Below the pieces are notes generated by a model. The model had not been told where the DNA came from and did not search any database. It was given only the letters and a program-made list of their open reading frames with translations. Of a stretch of DNA of 55,829 bases, positions 7,474 through 16,091 are shown in pieces. The first letter of the stretch is position 1. Each line of letters begins with the position of its first letter. The stretch comes from Lachnospiraceae bacterium. GTDB lineage: Bacteria; Bacillota; Clostridia; Lachnospirales; Lachnospiraceae. The stretch spans positions 1 through 55,829 of the forward strand of contig JAFSLV010000005.1 of the NCBI GenBank assembly GCA_017448245.1, written 5' to 3'. A program made the position numbers and the translations under genes.

Positions 7474-7511
7474 CCCTTATGTAAAACTGTAGGGTAGTAG
7501 GGGAAGCTTGT

Positions 7512-9803
7512 TTATCGGTTCCGCACGATCTTCCGCTTGAGTGCCCGGTTCTTGGGGCATCTGCGGGCTTTCTGCGGTTTTGTCCACTGAGCCACCGCCA
7601 TAATGAGGCCTGCACCCGCAAGGCTCATCACAACCAGCAACAGCTTGACCGGAGATGCGTCGCTCGTCTGTACGCCGGTGCGTCTGGCACCTAAAACCGC
7701 CTGCTGTCCGTCCTCCGGCTGTGTGCGCTGTGCGCCGAGCACGCCGGGCGTTGCGGGAGTGTTGGTCGTCGGTGTCACGGGTGTCGTCGGTGTCGTCGGA
7801 GTACCCGGATTGGTCGGCGGGTTCGACGGTGGATTGCCGGGCGGCGTCGGAGGATTCGACGGCGGTGTGCCCGGATTGCCGGGTTCCTTTTCATTGGCAA
7901 GCTCAAATACGAGCGTATCTCCCGCGTCTGTCCAGTTTCCTGCCGCGTCCTTTGTCTGCACAACGGCACTGACATTGCCGCTTGCGTCCGTCGTTCTGGT
8001 CACACGGAACGTCACGGTCTCATTGGTCTTGAGATAGCCCGCGGGCGCCGTTTTTTCAACAAACGTATACTCCGTATAGTCCGTATCATCCTTGCGGTCG
8101 CCGTCCTCATCGGTAAAGACCTCGGGCAGTTCGATGACCTCCGGTTGTCCCGTACTCGTCCACTCTTTGACGACGGTATCGCCGTACTTCACCTGCAGCA
8201 CCGCTCCGGCCAGAGGCTGTCCGTCTTCTTTTTTTACCTTGAGGAACTTCACGGGGCAATGCGGCGACTCCGCGTCCTCCATCAGCACATGCTGCTCCGT
8301 GCTCCAGCCGTTCGGACCGTAGACCTCCAGTGTCGCCTGCTCCGTGACATGGAAGCGCACGTCCTCCGCGATCTCATAGCCGTAAGGGGTGCGGATCTCA
8401 CGCATGAGATAGTAACCCTCAAAGACTTCGTCGATCACGTGTGCCTGACCGGTCGATACCCAGCTTTTCCACGCTGCGGTGCCGGCAGGATTGCCGTTCT
8501 CGTCGGTCTTCCAGACCTCGATCGTGGCTCCGGGAAGCTCTGCTCCCTGTCCGAGGGCGGTTTTGGAGAAGGTCACCGGCGTATTGGGCTTTTTGTTGTT
8601 GTACATGACGATCACGCCGTTTTTCTCTGCGCCGAGACTCGAGCCGTTGGTCAGTGTCGCCTGCCCGTTTGCGTCTACGCGAAACTCGATCCACTCTGTC
8701 CGGAGTTTCTGCGGATCGGGCAGCACGTAGTTCTCGGGCGCCTGTGTCTCCTCCAGTCTATAAGTAGCACCAGGATATACCTCAAAAGTGGTGGGCTGTG
8801 TTCCGCTGATCCATTCACCGTTTTCCACGAGCGTCGCCGTACCGCTCAGCGTATCCACGATAAACAGTCTGAGTGTCGCGCCCGGCAGTTCCGAACCGCC
8901 GCCCGCCTCCTGCTTGGAGAGGACGACCGGTTTCTTTTGCTGTTCTGATACGATATTAAAGTTTGCCAGATTCTGATATTCCTGTGATTTGGAGTTTTTG
9001 CCCGATTTTACAAAAACATCCAGTACATAGCGTGCCGCTTCCTCGGTGGAGAGGCTGGCACTCACCAGCGCCTGATACACCTTCACGCCTTCTTCGATCT
9101 GATTGAGGAGTTGCTCTTCCTCAGGAGAAAAAGCGATTCTGAGCGTCTGTCTGGCTGTCTCATCCGTTTCTTTCATATATTGCCAGAGCGGCTGGGGGTT
9201 CAAATCATCTTCCGGGAGCACCCATTCCAGGGCAAATTCCGCGGCGATTTCATCCAGATTGTCCGGATTCTTTCCGTTGGTATAGTGCCACACGGCCAAC
9301 TGTGTGACCGCCCAATATACCCTTTCGTCCGTCAGCGTCGAGCTGTGGACGGAAGTCTTGCCGGGACCGCGGTAACCGTCACGTAAAACGGACAGCAGAT
9401 TTCTTCTGACGGCTTCGCCCTTTTCCGGGGTTTCCTCCGCCGTTTGCTTCTTATCGCCGATCACCGAATAGATATTGGACTGGTCGACGGTCTTCTTTCT
9501 ATAATTGATGGAACGGTCCTTCGGCTGGGTGGCGGTATTGTCCACCACACTCAGCTCATCGGGCATCTGATCCGTTGCGTTCAGACAATAGGCGATCATT
9601 TCTTCCGCATTCTCGTCGTCCTGCTGTTTGATAAAGAAGCCTACGGGCTTTGACGGATCCGTGCTTCCGCCCTTTGCAACCTTCCACGCCTTATACAACG
9701 TTTCGTCCGCCTGTACGGTTCTGGAGAGCAGAGGCGAGGCCACGAGTGCCGCTGCCATTCCGAATGCAATCAGTCGTTTGATTCCCTTACCTGCGATTTT
9801 CAT
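7512..9803 (-). CDS. Thioester-domain/SpaA-repeat cell-surface adhesin
   Basis: A 763-residue secreted protein. Residues 1-32 are a signal peptide ending near VQA. A thioester domain follows: C73 in AYCLNATDQ and Q168 in TQLAVWHY fit the Cys and the TQxxxW Gln that form an internal thioester able to bind host amines. Three SpaA-type prealbumin domains lie at about 293-406, 408-517 and 519-648, each with a KxxxxGxxLxGA start and an E-x-x-(A/T)P-x-x-Y end whose Glu can catalyse an isopeptide bond. A Pro/Thr-rich stalk (650-687) precedes two VLGA(Q/R)R repeats (688 and 703), a membrane helix (about 719-738) and a long basic tail. There is no LPXTG. A sortase gene lies divergently upstream. Role as an adhesin or pilus-like subunit is inferred from the domains. 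Confidence 0.85.
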   Translation of the reverse strand: MKIAGKGIKRLIAFGMAAALVASPLLSRTVQADETLYKAWKVAKGGSTDPSKPVGFFIKQQDDENAEEMIAYCLNATDQMPDELSVVDNTATQPKDRSINYRKKTVDQSNIYSVIGDKKQTAEETPEKGEAVRRNLLSVLRDGYRGPGKTSVHSSTLTDERVYWAVTQLAVWHYTNGKNPDNLDEIAAEFALEWVLPEDDLNPQPLWQYMKETDETARQTLRIAFSPEEEQLLNQIEEGVKVYQALVSASLSTEEAARYVLDVFVKSGKNSKSQEYQNLANFNIVSEQQKKPVVLSKQEAGGGSELPGATLRLFIVDTLSGTATLVENGEWISGTQPTTFEVYPGATYRLEETQAPENYVLPDPQKLRTEWIEFRVDANGQATLTNGSSLGAEKNGVIVMYNNKKPNTPVTFSKTALGQGAELPGATIEVWKTDENGNPAGTAAWKSWVSTGQAHVIDEVFEGYYLMREIRTPYGYEIAEDVRFHVTEQATLEVYGPNGWSTEQHVLMEDAESPHCPVKFLKVKKEDGQPLAGAVLQVKYGDTVVKEWTSTGQPEVIELPEVFTDEDGDRKDDTDYTEYTFVEKTAPAGYLKTNETVTFRVTRTTDASGNVSAVVQTKDAAGNWTDAGDTLVFELANEKEPGNPGTPPSNPPTPPGNPPSNPPTNPGTPTTPTTPVTPTTNTPATPGVLGAQRTQPEDGQQAVLGARRTGVQTSDASPVKLLLVVMSLAGAGLIMAVAQWTKPQKARRCPKNRALKRKIVRNR

Positions 9804-10003
9804 TTTGTTACCGAAGCCTTCCTTTCTTCCTGCCCGATCTTTCGGGCAACGGTTTCCTCATATTTCAGGAAACCACCGGCCCCATCCCCATGAGGCCACA
9901 TCCGCATCCACCCCAAAATGTTCGAAATAACAATCACTTTTCGATGTACGATAAATTGATAATTCGAACACGGTCTCCCAAACAAAACCTCGTGACAAGA
10001 TGT

Positions 10004-10032
10004 ATCATACCACCATTTTTTGGCGAATGCAA
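10004..10032 (-). promoter_or_regulatory. Promoter of the surface protein gene
   Basis: Leftward -35 TTGCAT (10027-10032) and -10 TATGAT (10004-10009), spacing 17 bp. The -35 box is a weak match to consensus, which would fit need for an activator. The 5' untranslated leader is about 190 bases and I see no riboswitch in it. Confidence 0.5.
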
Positions 10033-10069
10033 GCGTTTTTTTAAAAAAAATGACATTTTTGTTTTTTTA

Positions 10070-10110
10070 TGCGACATTAATGTCATAAATGGTATGACAT
10101 ATCTGTCATA
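10070..10110. promoter_or_regulatory. Cluster of GACA-N4-TGTC operator-like sites
   Basis: Between the divergent surface protein and sortase genes are two copies of GACA-N4-TGTCAT: TGCGACATTAATGTCAT at 10070-10086 and TATGACATATCTGTCATA at 10093-10110. Their centres are 23 bp apart, and the flanking ATGTCATA and TATGACAT also form an 8-5-8 inverted repeat. A further half-site TGACAT is at 10051-10056. The first copy matches a site before the GH25 lysozyme promoter (40622-40638). The cognate regulator is not identified. Confidence 0.5.
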
Positions 10111-10258
10111 AACCAAATTCCGTTAATCCTTTTGTAACAACTCCGGATTCTTGTGTTTATGCGGACTTTCGACATATTTCTAAAAAAAATGCGTGCATCT
10201 TATAAAGAATATTGTTACAATTGTTACGGGGAACAAACGGTATGAGTTTCAGTTCTGT

Positions 10259-11818
10259 ATGAAGTCACAACGAGCCAAAAAATCTCACAGAAATTTCCCT
10301 CAGACGCCCGCGACCGCACCGGCCGCCGCTCCGGAAAAGAAGCAGGACGCCTCTGTCGAAGTGCGCCCTCCGGTCGATGTGGCGCTGGAATACACGCAAT
10401 CCCGGCCTCCGGGCTCCGGCCGCCGGGAAATCGATCTCTTCGTTCCCGCGCAGGACATATCCGCCCCCGCCGCACAGCGCATCAGCGCGGCCTATACGAC
10501 GCCGGACGCTTCGGCCTTTGATCTGCGGACGTCCCCGCCTGTGCGCACGGCAAAAAAGCCCGCGGCGCACCGCGCACAGCCGTCCCGCACGGCTCCCGCT
10601 GCGCAGACAGCCTCAGAACATCGCTCACCTGCGGAACACCGAGCAGCGCACCGTTCGGCTCCCGCGGAACACACCGCGCCTGCCGCGACGCGCCGCACGC
10701 GCACACCGTCCTCTGCAAGGACCCGCACACAACAAAAAAAGCACATGGAGCGCGCGGGAGACACCCTCTACGACTATCTCGACGGCAAGAAGCGCCTCGA
10801 CATCCCAAAAGCCTCCGAGCGTCCCGGCACGGCAAAAGCGGGACTCCCCAGGGCAAAAGATACCGTCGTGCGCCCCGAAAAGCGCCCGAAGCACAAAAAA
10901 AGCCAGAAAACGATCTACAAACAGCCCAAACAGGTCACTTACACGGATCTGCAGACGGCGATCCCCGTCAAGAGCGGCAAGGGCAATACCTATCCCGCTG
11001 CCATCCGCGAGGAACGCGAGGCCCGTCGCAAGCGCGACGAGCGTCTGACCTATCTGATCGTCTTTTGCGTGGTTATCTTTATCGCGGCCGCCGTCTGGCT
11101 CGTGCGCATCTTTATCGGCTACCGGATGACCGCAGGCGAATACGCGGATATCCGGGAGACCTATGTCGTGATGCCTGCTGCCTGGACCGGCAACGAGGAA
11201 CAGGAAAAAGACAACGACGCCTTTTATCCGTCGCTCCAGATCAATTTTGCCTCTCTTTATGCCCTGAACGAAGACTTCATCGGCTGGCTGTATCTGCCGG
11301 GCTGCGGTATCTCCTATCCGCTCGTGCAGGGAGAGGACAATGACTATTATCTCAATCATACGTTTCTGAATACCGAGGCCGCAGGCGGCGCAATCTTTGT
11401 CGACTACACGGACAAGGCCGATTTTTCGTCCCTGAACACCTTTGTCTACGGGCATAACATGCAGGACGGCTCGATGTTCGGTTCGCTCTACCGCTACGGG
11501 CAGGACGCCTCGCTGATCGGCTCCTATCCGTACTTTTATGTCTATCTCTCCGGCGGCAGCGTCCGGAAGTACCGTATTTTTTCCTATTACCAGGACCGCG
11601 AGGATTCACAGACCTATGTGCGCATCGAGGATGAAAGCGCCTACGGCGAGTATCTGCAGATGCTCGTCGACAAATCCGTCCGCCTGCCGGACGGTTCTCA
11701 GGTCTCCGATACGCCTCCCACGACGGAGGATACGATCGTGACGCTGTCCACCTGCCACGGCCGCGCCGATTCCGGCCAACGTTTTCTTGTGCACGGTGTG
11801 CTGGTCGGTGTATACTAA
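10259..11818 (+). CDS. Class B-like sortase with long N-terminal extension
   Basis: Numbering from a GTG at 10193 gives 541 residues; I prefer the ATG at 10259 (519 residues). A six-codon mini-ORF (ATG at 10242) ends on it as ATGA, and a GGGG stretch lies upstream. The first ~260 residues are Ala/Pro/Arg/Lys-rich and probably disordered in the cytoplasm. A membrane helix at 285-308 (LIVFCVVIFIAAAVWLV) is followed by the sortase domain: IGWLYLPGCGISYPLVQGED, H421 in VYGHNM, C521 in LSTCHG and R530 in QRFLVHG. The sequence resembles class B sortases more than class A. It likely attaches the divergently encoded surface protein to the wall. Normal SrtB proteins are about 250 residues, so the extension is unusual. 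Confidence 0.85.
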   Translation: MKSQRAKKSHRNFPQTPATAPAAAPEKKQDASVEVRPPVDVALEYTQSRPPGSGRREIDLFVPAQDISAPAAQRISAAYTTPDASAFDLRTSPPVRTAKKPAAHRAQPSRTAPAAQTASEHRSPAEHRAAHRSAPAEHTAPAATRRTRTPSSARTRTQQKKHMERAGDTLYDYLDGKKRLDIPKASERPGTAKAGLPRAKDTVVRPEKRPKHKKSQKTIYKQPKQVTYTDLQTAIPVKSGKGNTYPAAIREEREARRKRDERLTYLIVFCVVIFIAAAVWLVRIFIGYRMTAGEYADIRETYVVMPAAWTGNEEQEKDNDAFYPSLQINFASLYALNEDFIGWLYLPGCGISYPLVQGEDNDYYLNHTFLNTEAAGGAIFVDYTDKADFSSLNTFVYGHNMQDGSMFGSLYRYGQDASLIGSYPYFYVYLSGGSVRKYRIFSYYQDREDSQTYVRIEDESAYGEYLQMLVDKSVRLPDGSQVSDTPPTTEDTIVTLSTCHGRADSGQRFLVHGVLVGVY

Positions 11819-11873
11819 GCATATCCCGTTGTTACCTTACACAGCCTGTTTGAGACAACCCGGAGGACTTGTG

Positions 11874-13826
11874 ATGAAGGATCTCGAAACCCGTTATCTG
11901 GAACGACTCGCCGAACTCTATCCCTCGATCGCGCAGGCCGCGGAGGAAGTGATCAATCTCGAGGCGATCTGCAATCTTCCCAAAGGAACGGAGCATTTCA
12001 TGACGGACGTGCACGGTGAGCACGAAGCTTTTTCCCACATCATGCGCAACGGCTCGGGCTCGGTGCGTCACAAAATCGACGACGTCTTCGGCCGCTCGCT
12101 CGGCGCAAGGGACAAGCAGACGCTTGCGACGCTCATCTACTATCCCGCGGAAAAGATGCGTCTGATTCTCAAGAAAGAAAAAAATCCGGAGGACTGGTAC
12201 AAGGTCACGCTCTACCGCCTGATCGCGGTGGCAAGGGGCGCCACGGAAAAATACACGCGCTCCAAGGTGCGCAAGGCGCTGCCAAAGGACTTTGATTATA
12301 TTCTCGAAGAGCTCCTGATGGAAAAGGAAAACGCCGAGGCCAAGGAATCCTATTACGAATCGATCATCGATACGATCATACGGATCGGGCGCGCCAGGGA
12401 ATTTATCATCGCGCTTTCGGAGCTCATCCAGCGCTTTGTCATCGATCATCTCCATATCGTCGGCGATATCTTTGACAGGGGCCCGGGGCCGCATCTGATC
12501 ATGGACATGCTGATGCAGCATCACTCCGTCGACATCCAGTGGGGCAATCATGACGTGCTCTGGATGGGGGCCGCGGCCGGCGAGGTCGCCTGCATCTGCA
12601 ACGTCATCCGGATCTGTGCGCGCTACGGCAATCTCGATATCTTAGAGGACGGCTACGGCATCAACCTGCTGCCCCTTGCTTCCTATGCGATGGGCCATTA
12701 TGAAGACGACCCCTGTGACTGCTTCAAGCTCAAAGGCAATTCCGCAACCGATCCCCGCGAGATGAAGATCAATCTCAAAATCCACAAGGCGGTGTCCATC
12801 CTCCAGTTCAAGGCGGAGGGACAGATGATTCAAAAGTATCCGGAGTTTCATCTGGAGGACCGCAATCTTTTACATCGCATCGATTTTAAAAAGGGCACAA
12901 TCAGGCTGGGCAAAAAATCCTACAAGATGCTCGACACGTATTTCCCGACCGTGGACCCGGAGGACCCCTATGCCTTTACCGCGCAGGAAAAGGACCTGAT
13001 CGACCGTCTGCGCCAGGCGTTCCGGGGCAGCGAAAAGCTCTCCGCGCACGCCCGGTTCCTCCTTTCGAACGGCGCGCTCTACAAGGTCTACAACAACAAT
13101 CTCCTCTATCACGGCTGTGTACCGGTCAATGAGGACGGCACGCTGCGCGAGGTCACGGTCTTTGGCAAGAAATACAAGGGCCGCGCGCTCTACGAGGTGC
13201 TGGAGAATTATGTCCGTAAAGGATTTGTTTCTCTCGATCCCGCGGAAAAGGAACGCGGACAGGCGCTCATGTGGTGGATCTGGCTGCACAGGGACTCGCC
13301 CCTCTTCGGCAAGGAAAAGATGGCGACCTTCGAACGCTATTTTCTCGCGGAAAAGGAAACGCATGCGGAAGGGAAGAATCCGTACTATACGTTATATGAG
13401 GAAGAAAAGACCGTCGACATGATCCTTGCGGAATTCGGCCTCGGCGACGTGGAGGACGCGCACATCGTCAACGGCCACGTGCCCGTCAAGGTCAAAAACG
13501 GCGAGAGCCCGATCAAATGCGGCGGCAAGCTCTTCGTCATCGACGGCGGCTTTTCCAAGGCCTACCAGAAGGAGACGGGGATTGCAGGCTATACGCTGAT
13601 CTATAACTCCTACGGCCTCATCCTCGCCGCCCACGAACCGTTTGAATCTCTCGAGGCCGCGATCCAGGCGGAGTCCGACATTCACTCCGACCAGCGCGTC
13701 GTGGCACGGGTCACCTCCCGCAAGCGCGTCGGCGATACCGACGCCGGCCGCGAGATGCGCGAGCGCATCCACGACCTTGAGGACCTCATCAGCGCCTACC
13801 GCAGCGGCGTCATCGCCGAACGATAA
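11874..13826 (+). CDS. fbp: Fructose-1,6-bisphosphatase class 3
   Basis: A 650-residue protein, normal length for the class III enzyme of Firmicutes. It hydrolyses fructose 1,6-bisphosphate to fructose 6-phosphate in gluconeogenesis. It has the calcineurin-like metal-binding motifs: TDVHGEHEAF, VGDIFDRGPGPH, WGNHDVLWMGA and later VNGHVPVK and VIDGGFSKAYQ. The start at 11874 has GGAGG seven bases ahead; an upstream in-frame extension into the sortase gene lacks support. The stop codon is followed at once by repeat element R1. The class III form, rather than class I or II, supports a Clostridia/Bacilli host. Confidence 0.95.
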   Translation: MKDLETRYLERLAELYPSIAQAAEEVINLEAICNLPKGTEHFMTDVHGEHEAFSHIMRNGSGSVRHKIDDVFGRSLGARDKQTLATLIYYPAEKMRLILKKEKNPEDWYKVTLYRLIAVARGATEKYTRSKVRKALPKDFDYILEELLMEKENAEAKESYYESIIDTIIRIGRAREFIIALSELIQRFVIDHLHIVGDIFDRGPGPHLIMDMLMQHHSVDIQWGNHDVLWMGAAAGEVACICNVIRICARYGNLDILEDGYGINLLPLASYAMGHYEDDPCDCFKLKGNSATDPREMKINLKIHKAVSILQFKAEGQMIQKYPEFHLEDRNLLHRIDFKKGTIRLGKKSYKMLDTYFPTVDPEDPYAFTAQEKDLIDRLRQAFRGSEKLSAHARFLLSNGALYKVYNNNLLYHGCVPVNEDGTLREVTVFGKKYKGRALYEVLENYVRKGFVSLDPAEKERGQALMWWIWLHRDSPLFGKEKMATFERYFLAEKETHAEGKNPYYTLYEEEKTVDMILAEFGLGDVEDAHIVNGHVPVKVKNGESPIKCGGKLFVIDGGFSKAYQKETGIAGYTLIYNSYGLILAAHEPFESLEAAIQAESDIHSDQRVVARVTSRKRVGDTDAGREMRERIHDLEDLISAYRSGVIAER

Positions 13827-13827
13827 G

Positions 13828-13887
13828 CCGGTCAAAAGGGACGGTTCTCATTGGCTTGTTTTCGGTCAGCCGGGACATATCTCACGC
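13828..13887 (+). repeat. Dispersed repeat element, copy R1 (plus orientation)
   Basis: Copy of a roughly 60-bp element made of two related units: GGTCAAAAGGGACGGTTCTC, then TTGGCTTGTTTTC, then GGTCAGCCGGGACATATCTC. It begins two bases after the fbp stop codon and ends just before the ribosome binding site of cdd. Confidence 0.8.
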
Positions 13888-13903
13888 ATGGAGGAAAGAT
13901 AAA

Positions 13904-14350
13904 ATGTCAGAATTGTCAAACAAAACCGTCAGTACACTCATCGACAAAGCGCTGGATATGCTGCAATACAGCTATACGCCCTATTCCGGCTTTAAGGTCG
14001 GTGCGGCGCTGCTTGCCAAAAACGGCACCATCTACGGCGGATGCAATATCGAAAATGCGGCCTATACGCCCTGCAGCTGTGCGGAACGGACGGCTTTTTT
14101 CAAAGCGGTATCGGAAGGGGTCAAAGAATTTGACGCCATTGCGGTCGTCGGCGGTCCGGACGGAAAGGTGACGGAATATACCGCGCCGTGCGGTGTCTGC
14201 CGCCAGGTGATGATGGAATGGTGCGACCCGGCGTCTTTTCAGGTATTCATTGCGATTGACCGCGACCACTATAAAGAATATCTTTTGGAAGAGATCCTTC
14301 CCGACGGCTTCGGGCCCGGTAATCTGAAAATGAAAAAAACAGGCGGGTGA
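13904..14350 (+). CDS. cdd: Cytidine deaminase
   Basis: A 148-residue protein. It deaminates cytidine and deoxycytidine to uridine forms in pyrimidine salvage. The zinc site is complete: CAER (C-A-E with the proton-shuttle Glu) in PCSCAERTAFF and the pair of cysteines in PCGVCRQ. The start is fixed by GGAGGAAAG ahead of the ATG at 13904. The last four codons (ACA GGC GGG TGA) are identical to the outer end of repeat R2, so the C-terminal tail after NLKMKK seems to come from the repeat. Inverted copies of the repeat bracket the gene. Confidence 0.95.
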   Translation: MSELSNKTVSTLIDKALDMLQYSYTPYSGFKVGAALLAKNGTIYGGCNIENAAYTPCSCAERTAFFKAVSEGVKEFDAIAVVGGPDGKVTEYTAPCGVCRQVMMEWCDPASFQVFIAIDRDHYKEYLLEEILPDGFGPGNLKMKKTGG

Positions 14351-14404
14351 GATCTGTCCCACTTGACCGAAAACAAGCCGCTGAGAACCGTCCCTCTTGA
14401 CCGG
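14340..14404 (-). repeat. Dispersed repeat element, copy R2 (minus orientation)
   Basis: Inverted relative to R1. On the minus strand it reads GGTCAAGAGGGACGGTTCTC, a spacer with GGCTTGTTTTC, then GGTCAAGTGGGACAGATCTC and ACCCGCCTG. It starts one base after the cls stop codon and its far end supplies the cdd stop codon, so it lies between two converging genes. Confidence 0.8.
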
Positions 14405-14405
14405 T

Positions 14406-16052
14406 CTATAAAAGAGGGGCGAACATGCGCAGGATGAGCTGTCCGAAGCGGAGCGTGCGGCTGCGGCCGGTGGCGTAGCGTTCGGTGACTTCTTCCGACG
14501 CGCGGAACATCCGCGCAAAGTCGGCCTTGATCGCGTCGATCACCCTGCCGCGATAGATGAGACATCCGTTTTCAAAATGTAAATACAATCCCCGGTAATC
14601 CAGATTGACCGTCCCGCAGGTCGCGATACAGTCATCCGACAAAAAAAGCTTGGCATGATTGAAGCCCGGCGTATATTCAAAGATCCGCACGCCGTTTCTC
14701 GTCACGCCGTGATAATAGGATCTCGTCACGCTGTAGACCGTCTTTTTGTCCGGATGCCCGGGCGTGACGATTCGCACGTCAACACCTCTCTTGGCCGCAA
14801 GTGAGAGCGCATGCGTCATCTCGTCCGTGATGATCAGATACGGCGTCGAGATATAGACATAGTCCCTCGCGCGCTCGATGATGCTGATGTAGATATTTTC
14901 CGCAAGCGCCTCCCTGTACATCGGTCCGTCCGCATACGGCTGCACATACGTCCCCGTGAGCAGCGCTCCCGCCTGCTCTCTCGCCTCGTCGCGCTGCCTC
15001 TTTAAGGCATCCTCCATCTGGCCGATGCCGGAGCGCACCGCGTCACCCGCATGGATGTACGCATACATCTCATCGTCCGTATCGTTGCGGTTGAGTCCCT
15101 GCGTGACATTCCACATCTCGAGAAACATCGCGCACATGCTCTTGGCCGCACTGCCCGTCAGCCTCAGCCCGGCGTCCTTCCAGTGTCCGTACGGATGCGT
15201 GATGTTAAAATACTCATCGGCGATATTATATCCGCCGGTAAAAGCGACCTGTCCGTCGATCACCGTGATTTTGCGGTGATCCCTGTGATTCATCACGAGA
15301 TTGCCCAGATGCCTTGCGGGATTAAACGTCCGGCAGCGGATGCCGCGTTCTCTCATCCGGTCGATAAAATCGGTGGTGATAAAAGGGACGCTGCCGACAT
15401 CGTCATAGAGGATCCGCACCTCGACCCCCGCTTCCACACGGGCGCACAGCGCCTCCTCAAGTGTGCGGAACGCCTCGGCATCCTCAAAGGCATGATACTC
15501 GAGAAAAATATATTTTTTTGCTTTCCCGATCGCCTCGATCTGCGCGCGCAACGCGTCCTCGCCGGACTCATAATACTCCGCCTGCGTATCGCGGTATACG
15601 GGGAAACCTCCCTGCGTGCAGATATAGCGTGCGATATTGGCAACGGAACGGTCCTGCTTGTCGAGTGCCGTGATCACGTCCTCGTTCCTCGGCAGAAGCG
15701 GGTAGACCCTCCTGTCGATCTCCGCAAAGGTACCGCGCAGCTTTCTCGTACGCAGATTGAGATCATTTAAAAGATACAGCGTCACGCCCATCACGGGAAA
15801 GCCCATGATGAGCACGAGCCACGGCATCTTCTGCGCGCTGGTTTTGTACTGTGAAAAAATACCGAGCACCAGAAGGAGCGCCAGCACGCGCAGCCCCATC
15901 GCAAACCACTCCGCACGCGCGTTAAAGAGATACACGATCAGCAGAAGGAGCAGCACCTCCAATATAAAAGAGACCGCAACGAGCACAAAACGTCTCACGC
16001 CGTTTCTGTTCGCCGATCTCTTTTCTACTGTACTTCTTCTTTTCCGCGCCAT
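14406..16052 (-). CDS. cls: Cardiolipin synthase (phospholipase D type)
   Basis: A 548-residue membrane enzyme. Two or three N-terminal hydrophobic helices (FVLVAVSFILEVLLLLLIVY and the following segments to about 115) anchor it. Two PLD catalytic motifs follow: HRDHRKITVIDGQVAFTGG and FNHAKLFLSDDCIATCGTVN, the HxKxxxxD pair of bacterial cardiolipin synthases. It joins two phosphatidylglycerol molecules, or a related pair, into cardiolipin. It lies 39 bases after metK on the same strand and ends at repeat R2. The gene symbol is used in the general sense; several paralogues are usual in Firmicutes. Confidence 0.93.
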   Translation of the reverse strand: MARKRRSTVEKRSANRNGVRRFVLVAVSFILEVLLLLLIVYLFNARAEWFAMGLRVLALLLVLGIFSQYKTSAQKMPWLVLIMGFPVMGVTLYLLNDLNLRTRKLRGTFAEIDRRVYPLLPRNEDVITALDKQDRSVANIARYICTQGGFPVYRDTQAEYYESGEDALRAQIEAIGKAKKYIFLEYHAFEDAEAFRTLEEALCARVEAGVEVRILYDDVGSVPFITTDFIDRMRERGIRCRTFNPARHLGNLVMNHRDHRKITVIDGQVAFTGGYNIADEYFNITHPYGHWKDAGLRLTGSAAKSMCAMFLEMWNVTQGLNRNDTDDEMYAYIHAGDAVRSGIGQMEDALKRQRDEAREQAGALLTGTYVQPYADGPMYREALAENIYISIIERARDYVYISTPYLIITDEMTHALSLAAKRGVDVRIVTPGHPDKKTVYSVTRSYYHGVTRNGVRIFEYTPGFNHAKLFLSDDCIATCGTVNLDYRGLYLHFENGCLIYRGRVIDAIKADFARMFRASEEVTERYATGRSRTLRFGQLILRMFAPLL

Positions 16053-16091
16053 AAAAAGCTGCGCCGTCCCCCGCTTCTTTCTCCTCTTTTT

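Noticed and set aside
9890-10116. Small ORFs in the adhesin-sortase intergenic region
   Set aside because: AT-rich, no ribosome binding site, and the region is better explained by promoters and operator sites.
13832-14518. Short ORFs reading through the dispersed repeats (peptides with KGDGSHWLVFGQ-like sequence)
   Set aside because: They recur because the repeat recurs, have no ribosome binding sites and change frame between copies.
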